From: Siphlonurus alternatus
Taxonomy: Eukaryota; Arthropoda; Insecta; Ephemeroptera; Siphlonuridae
DNA: 64,000 nt
Assembly: GCA_949825025.1 (NCBI GenBank)
Contig: OX463778.1
Location: forward strand, 39,137,194 to 39,201,193
Direction: 5' to 3'
Below the pieces are notes generated by a model. It saw nothing but the letters and a program-made list of their open reading frames with translations, made no database searches and had not been told where the DNA came from. Position 1 is the stretch's first letter; every line of letters begins with the position of its first letter. Positions 28,326 through 42,000 of the stretch are shown here, one piece after another. Made by a program: the position numbers and the translations under genes.

Positions 28326-31300
28326 CTGTGGACCGCGAAGTCGAGAAAACTACTCAATTACAGCGCTCGCTACCAGAGGCGTCACCTCACAATATAAGGA
28401 AGAAGATGAAAGTTACGCTTTCCCAAATGTACATCATTCGTGTTATAACAATATACAGGAAATGATGGGGTTTAAGATTATTGAACCTATTCACTCTTCC
28501 TTCTTTTTTATCATTTTATTTTTTGTTATTTTTTACCATTACCTTTGAGCTTTTCAGTGACGTATGTTATGTAATTTCACTTCGTATTACCATTAATGTA
28601 CGTAATTAGGTAGTTCATATAATAATGTACAAAGGCTTGCAAAATTTCTCTTACCAACATAACAATGTAACGTTATATTAGCTTGTAAAAATGAATCTTA
28701 TCTACAGCTATGTTTTTAGGACGCACTTTTTCAAGATATAAGCAAACATACTCTATTTTCATGAGCCGCAATCTAATGCTACATTATAGCTCCAGAGTCT
28801 CGCTTTAAGCTCATCTCAAGTTAATGCAAAGTATATGATAAGGTTTAATTATTTTTATATTAAATTTCTAAATTTATGGGAAAAAATAAAAATTACATCA
28901 AGAAGCTTATGAAATGGAAAATACAAACTTACCGCATAAATATCACCATTAGAAGCAACATTATGGAGTCTCTCCTGAAAAACAAATTAAAATTATGAAT
29001 GAAAATAAACCATGCATGTAAATTAGCATGACACAAAATAATTTTGTACTTAAAAATAAATTAGAAACAGATATTAGTAATTATATTAGTAAAAGGATAT
29101 TATTTTACCACTTTATGTGTCCTGCATAGCGCTCAATAATGCCTTGTGAAATCTCCTATTTCACCTTTTTTAATTATTGTAATTTGTAAACATGTTCGTG
29201 AGATTCAGTAGAATTAACCAGAATTACTAATTTAATTAAATTTTAGTACAAACATATTTGGAGTTATAATTACACTGCCAAAGTATATGTTAACATCAAT
29301 TAATTCAGTCCACATTATTTATAACGTCAAGTTTAACATTACATTTATTAATTGATTGACATTAATTAAATTCATGTTAATATATAGTTTTTATATTATA
29401 TATGAAAACCCCCTACCCTTTTATGTAAATAATTATACGATTATAAAAAGTATTAACATATGAATTAAATTATAGTAAAGAATTAAGTGAGATTAAAAAA
29501 TATATCATTACATTAGTAATTAATTTACAAGTAGAGATTACTAATTGACAGGTAGTTAATCCACATCAAGGGCGAGCTTGATAAGAAGATGGACTCACAT
29601 CGTAGGTTTGCACGGTTACGAGAGGCTTGGATGATCTTCGGAGCGACATCACGACGAGGAGCAACACTCGAACTGAGAGACTCCTTGCTCGTGCCAAACT
29701 ATCAAAGCAGCAGCAGCGTGCCGCCACAAGGCTTATCGTGCTCGGTAAACACAGGAATAATACCCCCCTCCCTTCCTTCTAGTCGTCATCGTACCCCCCC
29801 CCCCCCCTCTCCACCATACGCCCCCGTGAAGATGATGATAACAGAGTCTATCTGATTTACACAGCCTGCTGCACCGTGCAGTAATATAAGTACGTCATTC
29901 TTAATTGTACATGTATATATTACAACATGATTTACATTGTGAAAACGAAGTACGATACTTGTTTAAAAAAATAATATATTATATGTACTAAATTATATGT
30001 AGGATTTTTTATGATATTGGAATATTTTCCTAAAAATTTTATGACGTTCGTAAAATATCGTAAATGTATAAATTTTGCAAAGAAAAAAAGGAGCTAATAT
30101 GAAACAATTAAGGGTGAAAGGCTGCAGCTCGAATTTAGAATTTTACAAATTATTTTTTAGCGGCTTAAGTTTTTGAGGTATCAACTTGAAACTTTCTTTA
30201 AGGTATGCACGTGTGTGAAACCTGTGTCTAGATATTTTTGTTTTGAATCCAGATTCATTGCTTCCAAAAAAAATCATTGCCAAAACCCATTTTTACAAAA
30301 AATTAGAGTTTCGTCAGTGATTTTTTGAAACCAATGGAACTGGATTCAAAACAAAAATATCTAGACATAGGTTTCACACAAGTACATATCTTAAGAAAGT
30401 TTCAAGTCGATACCTCAAAAACTTAAGCCGCAAAAAAAAAAAAAAAAAAATGTAAAATTCTAAATTAGAGCCGGCCTTTCACCCTTAAAACAGAAATATT
30501 GAACTGTCACAACTGTTAGCTATTTTAATTTATATTTACTTATGGCGTTTCAATATTTCAGATAAAGATTATAATATTTTACAATCTATTTTGTAAATTA
30601 ACTATGTTCTAATACATATGGTATTTAACGCAATTTTATTACATCATTAACGTACTTGAAAATTTTTAAAGGACTATTAAGTGATATGAAAGGAATGTTA
30701 ATAGTTAACGGTATATGGGAAAAAAGATAGTGGGTCTATCACTGATAAAATGAAGAAATTTGATTGGTTAATAATTGGTCACGTGACTTGGGCGCCAATC
30801 AGAATGAGAGCTCACCTGTTCGTCGTGTTTGGAGTTGTGGTGCTGGTGAGTTACAGGTCCGGTGAACATCTTTCGGTGCACCTGCTGGAACTCCTGCATC
30901 AGCTGCTAATCAATCAGCGACGTCAGTGTCAGTCAGAGTGACGTCATTAAGTTGATTTTATAAGAAAATGTGAAGTTTCTGACAATGTTAACTGATTGAT
31001 TTTCGGTTCTATATGAGCTCTCCTGAGAGTGACTTGAATAGTAGAGTAATTATATATTTTGTACTTATAATTTCAATAAGAAATACAAATAGGAAGGACA
31101 GAAACCAGAAAGAGAGAAAGCTCTGTCAGAAACATTTCTGTTTTGGGTACTTCCGGAGGGAATTTCAAATTAATTGTTAATTGTGTTAATTCACTGACGT
31201 CATGGCTGCAAAAATTTGTACACCAAGACTTTCTTGTAAACCTCAGATTTTGTTTACTCTAACAATTCGTAATTAAAATTGGATAACAAAATTACAGTAA

Positions 31301-34300
31301 ACTTATAATCTATAGTCATCTTTTAACTGATCGGAAACTATAGTTTCAGTGCTTTTAAGTGCTATTTTTGTCATGTTAATTAAAGTATTCGTATGTTTTT
31401 ATCATAAATTATTTAATTATTGTGTTAATGTAGCTGCAAATGATAAGAGTTTTTTAACACCCCTCCTACACAAATCACTCTTGCGACAACATATTTAATT
31501 GATATTTAATCATATCTTCATTCATAATTAATATCAATCTTATTTCATTGAACTCATTTTTTATAAATTAATGTATTTATGCATGAATGTGACATCACGT
31601 CGTCACTTCAAAATGTAAATTTTGCAGCTAAATATATTCTTATTTCAATTATTTCCAATTACATTAAAAAACGTGGTCTGAACCTATTTTCTAATTATTT
31701 TACCAGTATATAACGTTTTAACGTTTAGTTTTTGTTTAAGTTTTTTAACGTTTAAGGCGGATTCATTTGGCGACAGCGGCGATGCGACACGATTTTGTCA
31801 CATAAGCTGTGAAATCCTATGCGGCGAGTGAATTCGCCAGGTTGCAGCAGCGATGCGAAATCACGTTAATTGCGATGCTTTTTTTTTTAATCGCCAAATA
31901 AGGCCGCCAATGGATGCAATGTCACAGCAAGTGCGCATAATTCGCGTCGCGTCGCATGATAAAAATCGCCATGTGAATCCGCCTTTAGTCTATAATTTTT
32001 AGTTGAACTATGGTATTATTGTTTTTACTTGTACCTTCTTTTATTCTATTGAACTCTTTTTTGACTCCGATAGTATATAATTATATTTAAAACTTCCGAC
32101 AAAAATCCTCTAAAATTTAGAACCATCGTCGGAAGTTATCAAATAAATCAAATACGTTTAAAAAATACCTGAAAATAAATTGCTTGTTTGAGGAAGATCC
32201 GGATGTAAGTTTTTTTATTGGTGGGTCATTGACCTACCAGGGCATGTTTCTGTCTGCGTTCCTCGGGCACGGCCTTCATTGCAACCTCGCGGCGGCGGCG
32301 GTCTTCCTCACGGCGCTGAGCCTCTTCCTCGCGCCGCTGAACAAACGCAGTCAGATGATAACACGTGATAACTACATTACGAGATTTTTTAATTCAAATC
32401 AATTAAATTAAAAAACCAAGATCCAGATTAGATCTCCTTGGCGGCATAATATTTTGATATTTTATCAATGAGTGCATATTTAATTCAAAAAAAATATTAG
32501 TGCGTCGTCATGGCATGATGAACTCATGCTAATGGATATTGTGTAAAACTAGAATGAATTAAATATTAAATAAACAATATAAAGATATAATTAAGTTATA
32601 ATGCATTAATTTCATATAAAGAAAGATATTTTCCAAAGATTCACAAAAAACGCAATTATGGTTATCTTTTCTTATAATTATCTTTACTGATGTATCACAA
32701 ATCAGATATGCCATTCTAATTTCATAGTTCCATCTTTTGTTTTCTGTTTCTTCACAACTATTGCTATGAAGATAGGATTTCAGATGGAGTAAATACGAAA
32801 AATAATTTATTTTGAAGAATGAAGAAAATAATGTGTATCGTGTCTCTTTTTCTCAAATAGTTAAATTATTGGATCAACATAATGTATTTATTTATTAAAT
32901 ATATCATTTTGAACTCGGCAAAAATGAAAATAAATATAAGCCTCTAAAAACACTTTCCCACATGTAGGCCAAGTTCAATAATTTACGCCACTGAAACAAC
33001 CATGAAGTTATCTATTAGCAGGCTTGCTACTCTCCTCTCTCAATTATACAATTAAACCACATAGGAGTACATGTTTTACATTTAATAATGGAATCATACA
33101 TGTAGAACTGTTTGCATACCTACAAGGCGTAGATACTATAAGTTTGTGAACAGACATGATTGTTTGAGTGCAGTGATGAAATGTCCTGCGAAACTCGACA
33201 GCTACATTGTGAGGTACGACGATATTTAGTATTACAAGCTGGAAGTGAGACGCGTCAGGGTGACAGGAAGGGACTCACCTCTGAACGCCGCTTGACCTCG
33301 TGGCTCAGCGCGGACGAGAGGCTGGACATTGAACTGCCGGACGAGCTGTGCGCCAGGGGCAGGTGACCCTCCACCTCCTCGGGGCCACGGTGGACTTGCG
33401 CGGACACCTGTACGCTCCTGTCGTGACGTTCCTGTGTGATAGCGGAAATGTAACGTCATGAGCTAAAATAACTTGACTGCTCTTACAAAATATAAAATAA
33501 TAATAAAATATCAGTCATTTAAGCATGACGTCACGCTGAAGAAAAACGGTCGTCTGCAATTTATTGGTTTCAGGTGATTGAATTCAAATTAAATTTAAAC
33601 TTTTATTGTTGTTATGAATTATGTTGAGTTCAAGGTTATAGGAATTATAAGCAACATAAAAAAATACCAAATTCATGAAGCCTATAACTCTTGGTACAAA
33701 AATTTTTCTGTTAGAAAATGTTTGAAAATGCATTTCAAGTACGTTGTCTTATTAAAGCATATTTCTATTAATACTTTAGTCCTATATAAGAAATAACCAA
33801 CATCAGTAATACTGCTTTATTTTAGCGCCTGAGATATATGCAACTTTGCATACATCAAAAAGCGCCTGTATTTAGGCAACCCTTTGAGCGCAATACTTGT
33901 TATATTTTTCTAACTATCCGGTCAGAAACAGCTTTATAATTAAAATTTAATTAAATATCATTACATCTAATGAAGGACCTTTCTCTTAGTTTAGTTGCAA
34001 TTAAAACACAATATTTAGAACTCTATAATAAAATAATTCAGTAAATGATTATGTAAATAATGAATGTGGTGATAATAAATTATTAATTTTGTGTATGTAT
34101 TATGTATTTTTGCAGGCATTTCTGTCTCCAACCTTTCTTTTTATTGATTAAAACTGAGAGTATTATAATATATAGCTAGCTGGGTATCAAACAAGCTATA
34201 TCCACTTTCCTCTACTTTAGTTTTTTTAGTTTCATAGCTAACGAAAGACTCACTATCTGAAAGGCCTTTAACTCAGGCTGTTTTGATCTGCATGCAATGT

Positions 34301-35966
34301 CTCAACGATGATACGTTCCAACGATCGTAAATTTATTAACAAATGGATTTTATGAGTGATTTTTTTTAAAAGTCTAGTACAAACAATTCGTATTTCTGCC
34401 TTGCTACCCTGCTGCAGCACATTCACTGATTGAGTAGCTAGCTTCCACGAGAGCTCCACTTGCCTGCTGGGAGTCGACGGTGTCAGAGGGGTGCTCGTGG
34501 ACTGGCGGCAGGGCTTCGTCCGCACCTCGACGGCTGTTCGAACGGCTCCTCTCGCCCTCCCTGCACACATGACAAATAAAGAATTAGTACCGTGACTGGG
34601 GGTGTCTCGAGTAAGATTAGCCAGGCTGATATTCAAGTATAAGATTATGAAGAGAAAAAATCTTTGAATATATGAACCTAATTTTTAAATATTTGAAAAT
34701 TGCATGAAAATCTCATTATTTATAAATTTTAAATTTTTAAAAGCATACATTTATAATATATTTTATACTTTTTACACAGTATATTAATTTAAACACTTAA
34801 AAAATTATATTTTGAAATTTTTCATTCAATTTCCCATTAATTTTAAAATAATATCTATAGAAATTTCCCTTTACATTTTATACAAATTTATTTATTATAT
34901 GAATGTAATGATTGACTACACTCACTCTCCAGGGTCCTCAGTGATGAGCGAGAGACGCTTGCCGTTCTCCGTGTGGGGACTTCCCCCGTGCTCGTGGTCA
35001 CCATTGACGCTGCTGCTGGACGAGTTGTAGCCCGAGCTCTCGCCGAACATCTCCAGCCCCGAGCCCTTGCGCACCAGCAGATCCAGCTGCTTGCTGCTTT
35101 TGAGCACGCGCACCGCCTGCACCGAGTTCACGTTCATCAACTTTTCAAAAATTAAGCTCAAAACAGTACAGAGAATTTTCTCCCGCCAAAACATAATGTG
35201 TTAAAAGTAATGCAACCAAATAAGCATGCAGTGATTATTTCAAATTACAACTTTTTAAGAATATAATAAGGTTATGTTTTAATTTTGAATTCTCATTTTT
35301 TTCATAATGTATCTTATACCTTATAACAGAGTCAAAAGCAACCAAAATTAAAAATTTAGTAAGTTGTTCGTAATTTAAGCAATTCACTTATTCTGTAACA
35401 TTTGTAAATGGTCGCATTTAGTCGTCCCTATTAAAACTGCCATGTAACCTTTTTTGGTTTTCCTCCATTCAAACCGTTTTTTTTTTTTTTTTTATGTCAC
35501 TGACATTGAAAAATTGTAATTGAATTTATTATAATTATAAGATAATAATTGACTGAATGTGAGATCATGACAGAGTTAATTAATCTTAAGAGTGAATCGT
35601 AAGATTAAGATACGAGCAAGGACCAAGCAAGCTAAGATAACAACGTAATATTTAATGTCTGGAAAGAACTGCATGTTACTCGATTGGTGATATTACATCA
35701 TTTTATACACCAAAACGAATGTAAACAAGATCAACAAAAGTCTGTTGATTATTTGAAAGATTGGAGCTTCGTTATAAGCTAAGATCACGTTGCCAAAGAA
35801 TCTTACCGGCACTGATGTCTAATTTACTATTACTATATATGTTATACGTTATACGTATATAACAGGGTGGTCCACAATGGAGTATCAACCTCAATTATTT
35901 TTATTGCAGAAATTGATAGAGGGTGCAAAGTTATGCTACTATGATTTTTTTAATCGGGAACTATTT

Positions 35967-36022
<56 letters not shown>

Positions 36023-39000
36023 AAATTTCTTTTTGTGACGTCACGAGGCGCCACTCCTTAAGAAAAAGATAGGAATTGCCGCCTTGTGACGTCAAAAAAA
36101 GGACTTTGCATAATTTTTTAAAAATAGTTCCCGGGCTCTAAAAAATCTGAAAAAAAATCAGGATAGCATAACTTTGCACCCTCTATACATTTCTGCAATA
36201 AAAAAAATGAGGTCGAAACTCCATTAGTGCCGCAACTTCGGTCATAGATTGTGCATTGAAGGATTGTTTGTGGAACTATGAAACTTTGTTGTTGTTTTTT
36301 TCTGATAGCTGAAGCGTCTTTGTTTTTTGTTTGTGATCCTGGTGGTCAAGTTGTGATGATTTTTTTCTCAACTCTTCGATCTGGGGGTCCCAAACCCAAA
36401 AATAATTTTTCTCTTATGGGATTTCAATGTTAAATCAAAGTGATACATAAATGTTGTTCAACGTAAACTACATTTTTAATATACAAATAATGTTTTTTAA
36501 ATCCATTTGTGTTATATTTTCAAATTAACCAAAAGAAATCTTAAAGAACATTTTTCTCCATGATATCAAACAATCAAATTAATTTTTTTTTTCTTACATT
36601 GCCAATTAGCCAGTTTACTCCAGAAACCACTTTTGATTTTTTTTATTTGGTTCACTAAGAATTTAAAATTAAGGGTGAAAATTTCTGCCTTATATATATC
36701 GGAAGTTGTTGTTTTTCAAACTATACAAAATAAAACCCCTTTCATTGAAGAAATAAATATAAATAATACAAACATTGAAGTTAAAAATACAGTTGAATTT
36801 TTAGGATTATATGTAGATAATAATTTAAGATGGGTAGACCATATTGATCATCTTAGGAGTAAGCTATCTAGCACAATTTTTGCATTAAATGAACTAAAAA
36901 ATATATGTGACATTAAATGTTTAAAGACTTTGTACTATGCAAATTTTCATTCACACACGAGATATGGTATAATGTTTTGGGGTGATTCTAAAGACTCCGA
37001 GTGTATTTTTGTTTTACAAAAGAGAGCAATCCGAATTATGTACAATCTTAAAATGCGGGAGACTTGCTCTACTAAATTTACAGAGGAAGGTATATTACCC
37101 CTACCATGCCAATATATTTTTGAATGTGTATGTTTTACCAGGAGAGAATTTAGAGAATATTTTAATGTATCCAAAAATTATAGTTATGAAACAAGAAACA
37201 AAAATGCAACTATAACTCCTTCAATTAGCAGACTTGAACTATGTAACAAAGGACCTTTATCAATGTGCATTAGACTGTATAATAAGCTACCTCTTTGTAT
37301 AAGGAAATTGTCAAATTACAAAGATTTTAAAAAATCAGTGAGAACGCTTCTAAGTGATTGTTGTTTTTATAGTGTGAAGGCTTATTTGCAATTTAAATTC
37401 TAGTGTATAATATGTTATTTAGTAATATATTTTTAAATATGTTTTGTTTTCGACGAGTCTAACCCTTCATTCAAAGTGCTACATTTTATAATGTTTGTGT
37501 TTGTATGCTTGGAAATTTATGAATAAAATATTTGAATACTGTTAGTTTTAACATTCTTAATGTTAACCGATTGAAAAAATTCAAAAGTGGTTTCTGCATG
37601 GGTAAACATTAATAAATCTATTTGACTGGCAATTTCAGAAATAAATAAATAAATAAAATGAGTTGATTACTTGATATGATGGAGCCAAAATTTTCATTAA
37701 GGTTGTTTTGGTTAACTTTAAAGTAGCACCATTGGATTCAGAAAGTTGATTTACCCTTAAATTAAAAATTTAGTTTACTCAAAATTTTTGTAACACTTTG
37801 ATTTAACATTGTAACCCCTTTAAAAGAGAAAAAGGATTTTGGGTTTGAGACCCCCAGAAGGATTGGATTTTTTTCCATCGCCACTTAACCATCAGGGTCA
37901 TAAACAAAAACATCTCAGGTATCAGGGTACAAAGTTTCAAAGTTCCACAAACAATCTTTCAGTGCAAAATCTATGACCGCGAAGTTGAGACACGAATTAT
38001 GGATCCCTCTGTATAGCTAACAACGTCTGATTTTAAATAATAATCATGAATATACTTTAGCTGTGTAACTTATTGAAGACACATATGAGGTGCGATTCAT
38101 GAATAAATCGAAGAAGTTATTGAAGTTATTTAGAAAGATAACCAGGTTTTTCACTATATAATCGTAAGTGGCTAGCGTCATTGAGATTTAGACGCTAACC
38201 GTGCATATCATAGTTGGTGAGAAAACTATCTTCCTTCGTGAATTACCTCCATGAAGTTTGTTAATTATTATTGAAAACCAGCAGCTGCATGTAAATGATA
38301 CCAAATGATACAATTGAACTGCATGGTTTACTTACGTCCTCGAAGGGGATGTTCTCAAAGTTGACTCCGTTACACTCGATGATCTGGTCCCCAGTGGCAA
38401 GTCCTGCCTCCCAGGCTAGTCCTCCCTCACGGGCACCTTGCACGTAGATGCCAGGTCGCTGCTCCGCGCCCTTGCAGATGCTGTAATGGACCACGTTAGT
38501 CTCCGTCGTTGACTCTAAGTCGAGGAGGAATCACCCACCTGACACCCAGGCTGGGGTAGTTGGTGGTGTCCAGGAAAAGCTTGATGTCCCGGGCCTCATC
38601 ATATGTGGAGGGACCCTCCAGTATTGAACCCTCAGAGATCGTTCGGATCAAGGGACGTGGTCCTGCCGTGGAGGAAACAGGCGGGGTTGCCTTGCCGTCA
38701 ACCATACGCCACGTCAGTGGGTCGTGCTTCTTGCTGTGAGAGAACGAGGAATATGATTATATGATATATTGTATTCATTAGAGTCTAATTTAGAGACGCT
38801 AACATGTGTTAGCGTGGGTATTTTACGTGTATGCGTATGTAAGTATATTTATTACTGGTCAGTTTTATATAAAATTGAATATTTCAATCAAATAATGTAT
38901 ACTTGAGAAAAAAATTAAAAAAAAATATATGCATCATGTGTATAAATATATATCATACTTATAAATTGTCTCTTATTCTTTATATTTGACTATACTTCTG

Positions 39001-42000
39001 AAAATAAAATATATTTAATTAACTTGCTATTATAATTATACTTGCGTTATTTCTACTATTGTATATTGTTTTATTAATAACTTTTTTATATTCTATTATT
39101 TTATACAGTTATATAATTTGATGCGTTTGGTCAGCTTGATATGGATTTTTGTTCCTTATTTTTAAATTAACCCTTTGCTTGATCACTGAGCAAATCTTTC
39201 TCCTCTATAAACGTCATCAGGAAAACGTCACAACTGAACATGTCCGGTGCAGGCGGCAAGTGAAGCGAGCGACAGGTGTGCTCAACACGTAACGGGAGTC
39301 CGCGGTTGTTACGACCATAGTGTTGTGACCAGGAATGACGTCATCCATTCAACGAACGTGTAACCTCACATTGAAATAAAATATATATTGAAGAGCTAAA
39401 ACACATGACGAGGAAGTATATATGTTGTATGATTTATTTAATGTAATATATAAATGTATTATTTTATAAAAAGAGTCGCAAATGAAATGCATATATTTAT
39501 TAAATGAAATATCTAAAAACATCCATAATCTCTGTACTGCAACTGTAAAATTATGTAATGTATTTTTGATTTATAAAGTTTTTGCAAGAATTAATGGAAA
39601 AAGGTGCGAATGCAGTGAGAATGCGTGAGAGCATGCAAATGCAATTAATGCATTAAATCGTTTTGCGTGTGCTGTAGTGATGCTTATGTGCTAATGTGCT
39701 GGTGTATGTAAATTTGCATGCGTATTAAACAAATTACAACATGTCATGTCCTCATCATAAGATATATATTAAATCTTGCTTTGAGGCGTGACAAATTGTG
39801 CATATAATTGTATACACAATTAGTTATAGGCAACTACTTGTTATAATACGAATAGGATAAGTGGAAAAATATTTAGCAGACACTTTCTGTGAAAAGAGAT
39901 CCAAATTGACAATAATGGTTGCATTTTTTTATTTCATAATTAGAAAATATACCTAAAATTATGCTTTTCTGAATTTTTTCGGATTTTTTGGAGTGCGGGA
40001 ACTAGTTTTAAAAAAATATTTAAAATATCTGAATTTGGGTGGTACACCTGATGGGACAACCGTGACGTCATTTGTCGTGCTGTGATTGGCTGTTGATGAT
40101 GTCACGGCTGCTGTGATTGGCTGTCGATGACGTCACGGTTGTCCCATCAGGTGTACCACCCAAATTCAGACATTTTAAATATTTTTTTAAAATTAGTTCC
40201 CGCACTCCAAAAAATCTGAAAAAATTCAGAAAAGCTTAATTGAATGTATATTTTCTAATTATGAAATAAAAAAATGCAACCATTATTGTCTATTGTTGAT
40301 CATTAAAATTTTGGTTGCTAAATTTCAATTCCATTTGGTCTATAATTCAAATTTGAAAACACAGAAAATATGCTGTAATATTTAGTCCCACTTACAGGTG
40401 GTAAACCAGATTTGAAGGTTATTTGAGATTTAAACGTAACTATCCGATCAACAAAATTCCTGGACAGTATAAATTGATATCTAGAATAACCCTCGTGCTG
40501 GATTAAGTGCGGGAGTGCTGTGCGGGGTGCATACGTAAAGGAGATGAGGCTGGCACTGCGGCCGATGTTTCCCAGGCCCGGGGGCACTCGACGACCCGAG
40601 GTTGTTGGTCCCTCGAGGCTTGAGCGGCGGCTGCTGCTGTTAGACGACGGTAGCGAGGCTCGTGGAGGCTTGGCTGGTGGGCTGTGCGCGCCGTTCAGGT
40701 TGCGCAGAATAGGCTCCGACACGTTGCGCGAGAGCGGCGGTGGCATCGGCGGTCGAGCAGGCAGGTCGTCGTCATAGAGCTGGAAGTCACTGCTACAGAA
40801 CAGAGGGGGCAGGGGTGGGTGAGTGCGTGCGGTGCAGGCATGCAAGCGATTAGTACGGGGGCACAGGAAAATACTTACTCTTTGACAGGAATCATCCCCA
40901 CGCCTGAAACACAAGAGAAAAGAATCATTAGAAATAATATATATATAATTTATTTATAATTTCTGGAGTTATGTCGTAACAATTCATTCATATTTACTAC
41001 ATGCTCCCTAATGATTTGTTGATGTGCATAATATACAACCAGTAATAATAATCCCATGGAGATTTTTAATATTTAAAAATATTAAGACTAAAAGAGGTTT
41101 CTCTATTGGCCTGGCCATCACATTTGTTTATATAAAATATAAAAATAAAAAATTATATATAAGAAAATATTTTAAAAATTCCACCTATAGAATTATTATT
41201 ATAATGTCATAATTACACTTTCTTATTTTTTTTAGATACAGTTATTTTATTAATTATTCAACAAAAGGTGCATAATTATATATTATATAGAAGTGTACCA
41301 AATAAGAAATTCGAATATTCAAATTTGGTTTAAATACCATTTTTGTATGAAAATTTGCTGTTTAATTAATTATGTTGTAATGACGTTCATTAACTTTAGA
41401 TGATTAAAAAAGGTGGCTTATGCTAATTCTAGATTATTGATATTTATGAACTTATGAAAATTTACTCTTTATGTATTTTGAAAACAATGTAAAATAAGTA
41501 AAAACAAAAAATTATATTTTATCATTATTTTGCAATAAAAGTTCAAAACTTCAATTTAATTATACTGCTAATTTTTGAAATCATGGGGTAACATTAATAT
41601 ATATATTTTATGTGTCAATGATTTTACATTCATTTACATAAAAAAATACATTTTACGTTGAAACTGCATGCCTAAAGCAAGACTAATTTGAATTGAACCT
41701 ATTCTGAACAGAAATATCACAATAATGATAAAATGATTAATTAAGGAAACAATCTCTTTATGACGTCAATATATATATATAAAAAAAGAACGGATGCACA
41801 CAAATTTAGAATGAACTGAAATATCGCCAGCCGTGTCATGGAGGTTCCAAGCCATGCATGTATTATTTTTTTTAATATTGAAAGCATGTGCATAATTTTT
41901 ATAGCAGCTAACTTTATATTATATGATTTGTATATATATATTTTTTTAATTCTCTGATCTATTTTCTTATGAATGTCAAGAAATTAAAGTAATAAAATTA

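Noticed and set aside
27475..28548. Plus-strand ORFs across the harmonin last exon
   Set aside because: Antisense shadows of a proline-rich exon (proline codons read as glycine- and tryptophan-rich frames).
40318..40534. Extension of harmonin exon 7 to the GTAAGT near 40393
   Set aside because: It leaves phase 0, whereas exon 8 needs two carried bases. The GTATGC donor at 40534 fits exactly and gives SFTKKHDPLTW.
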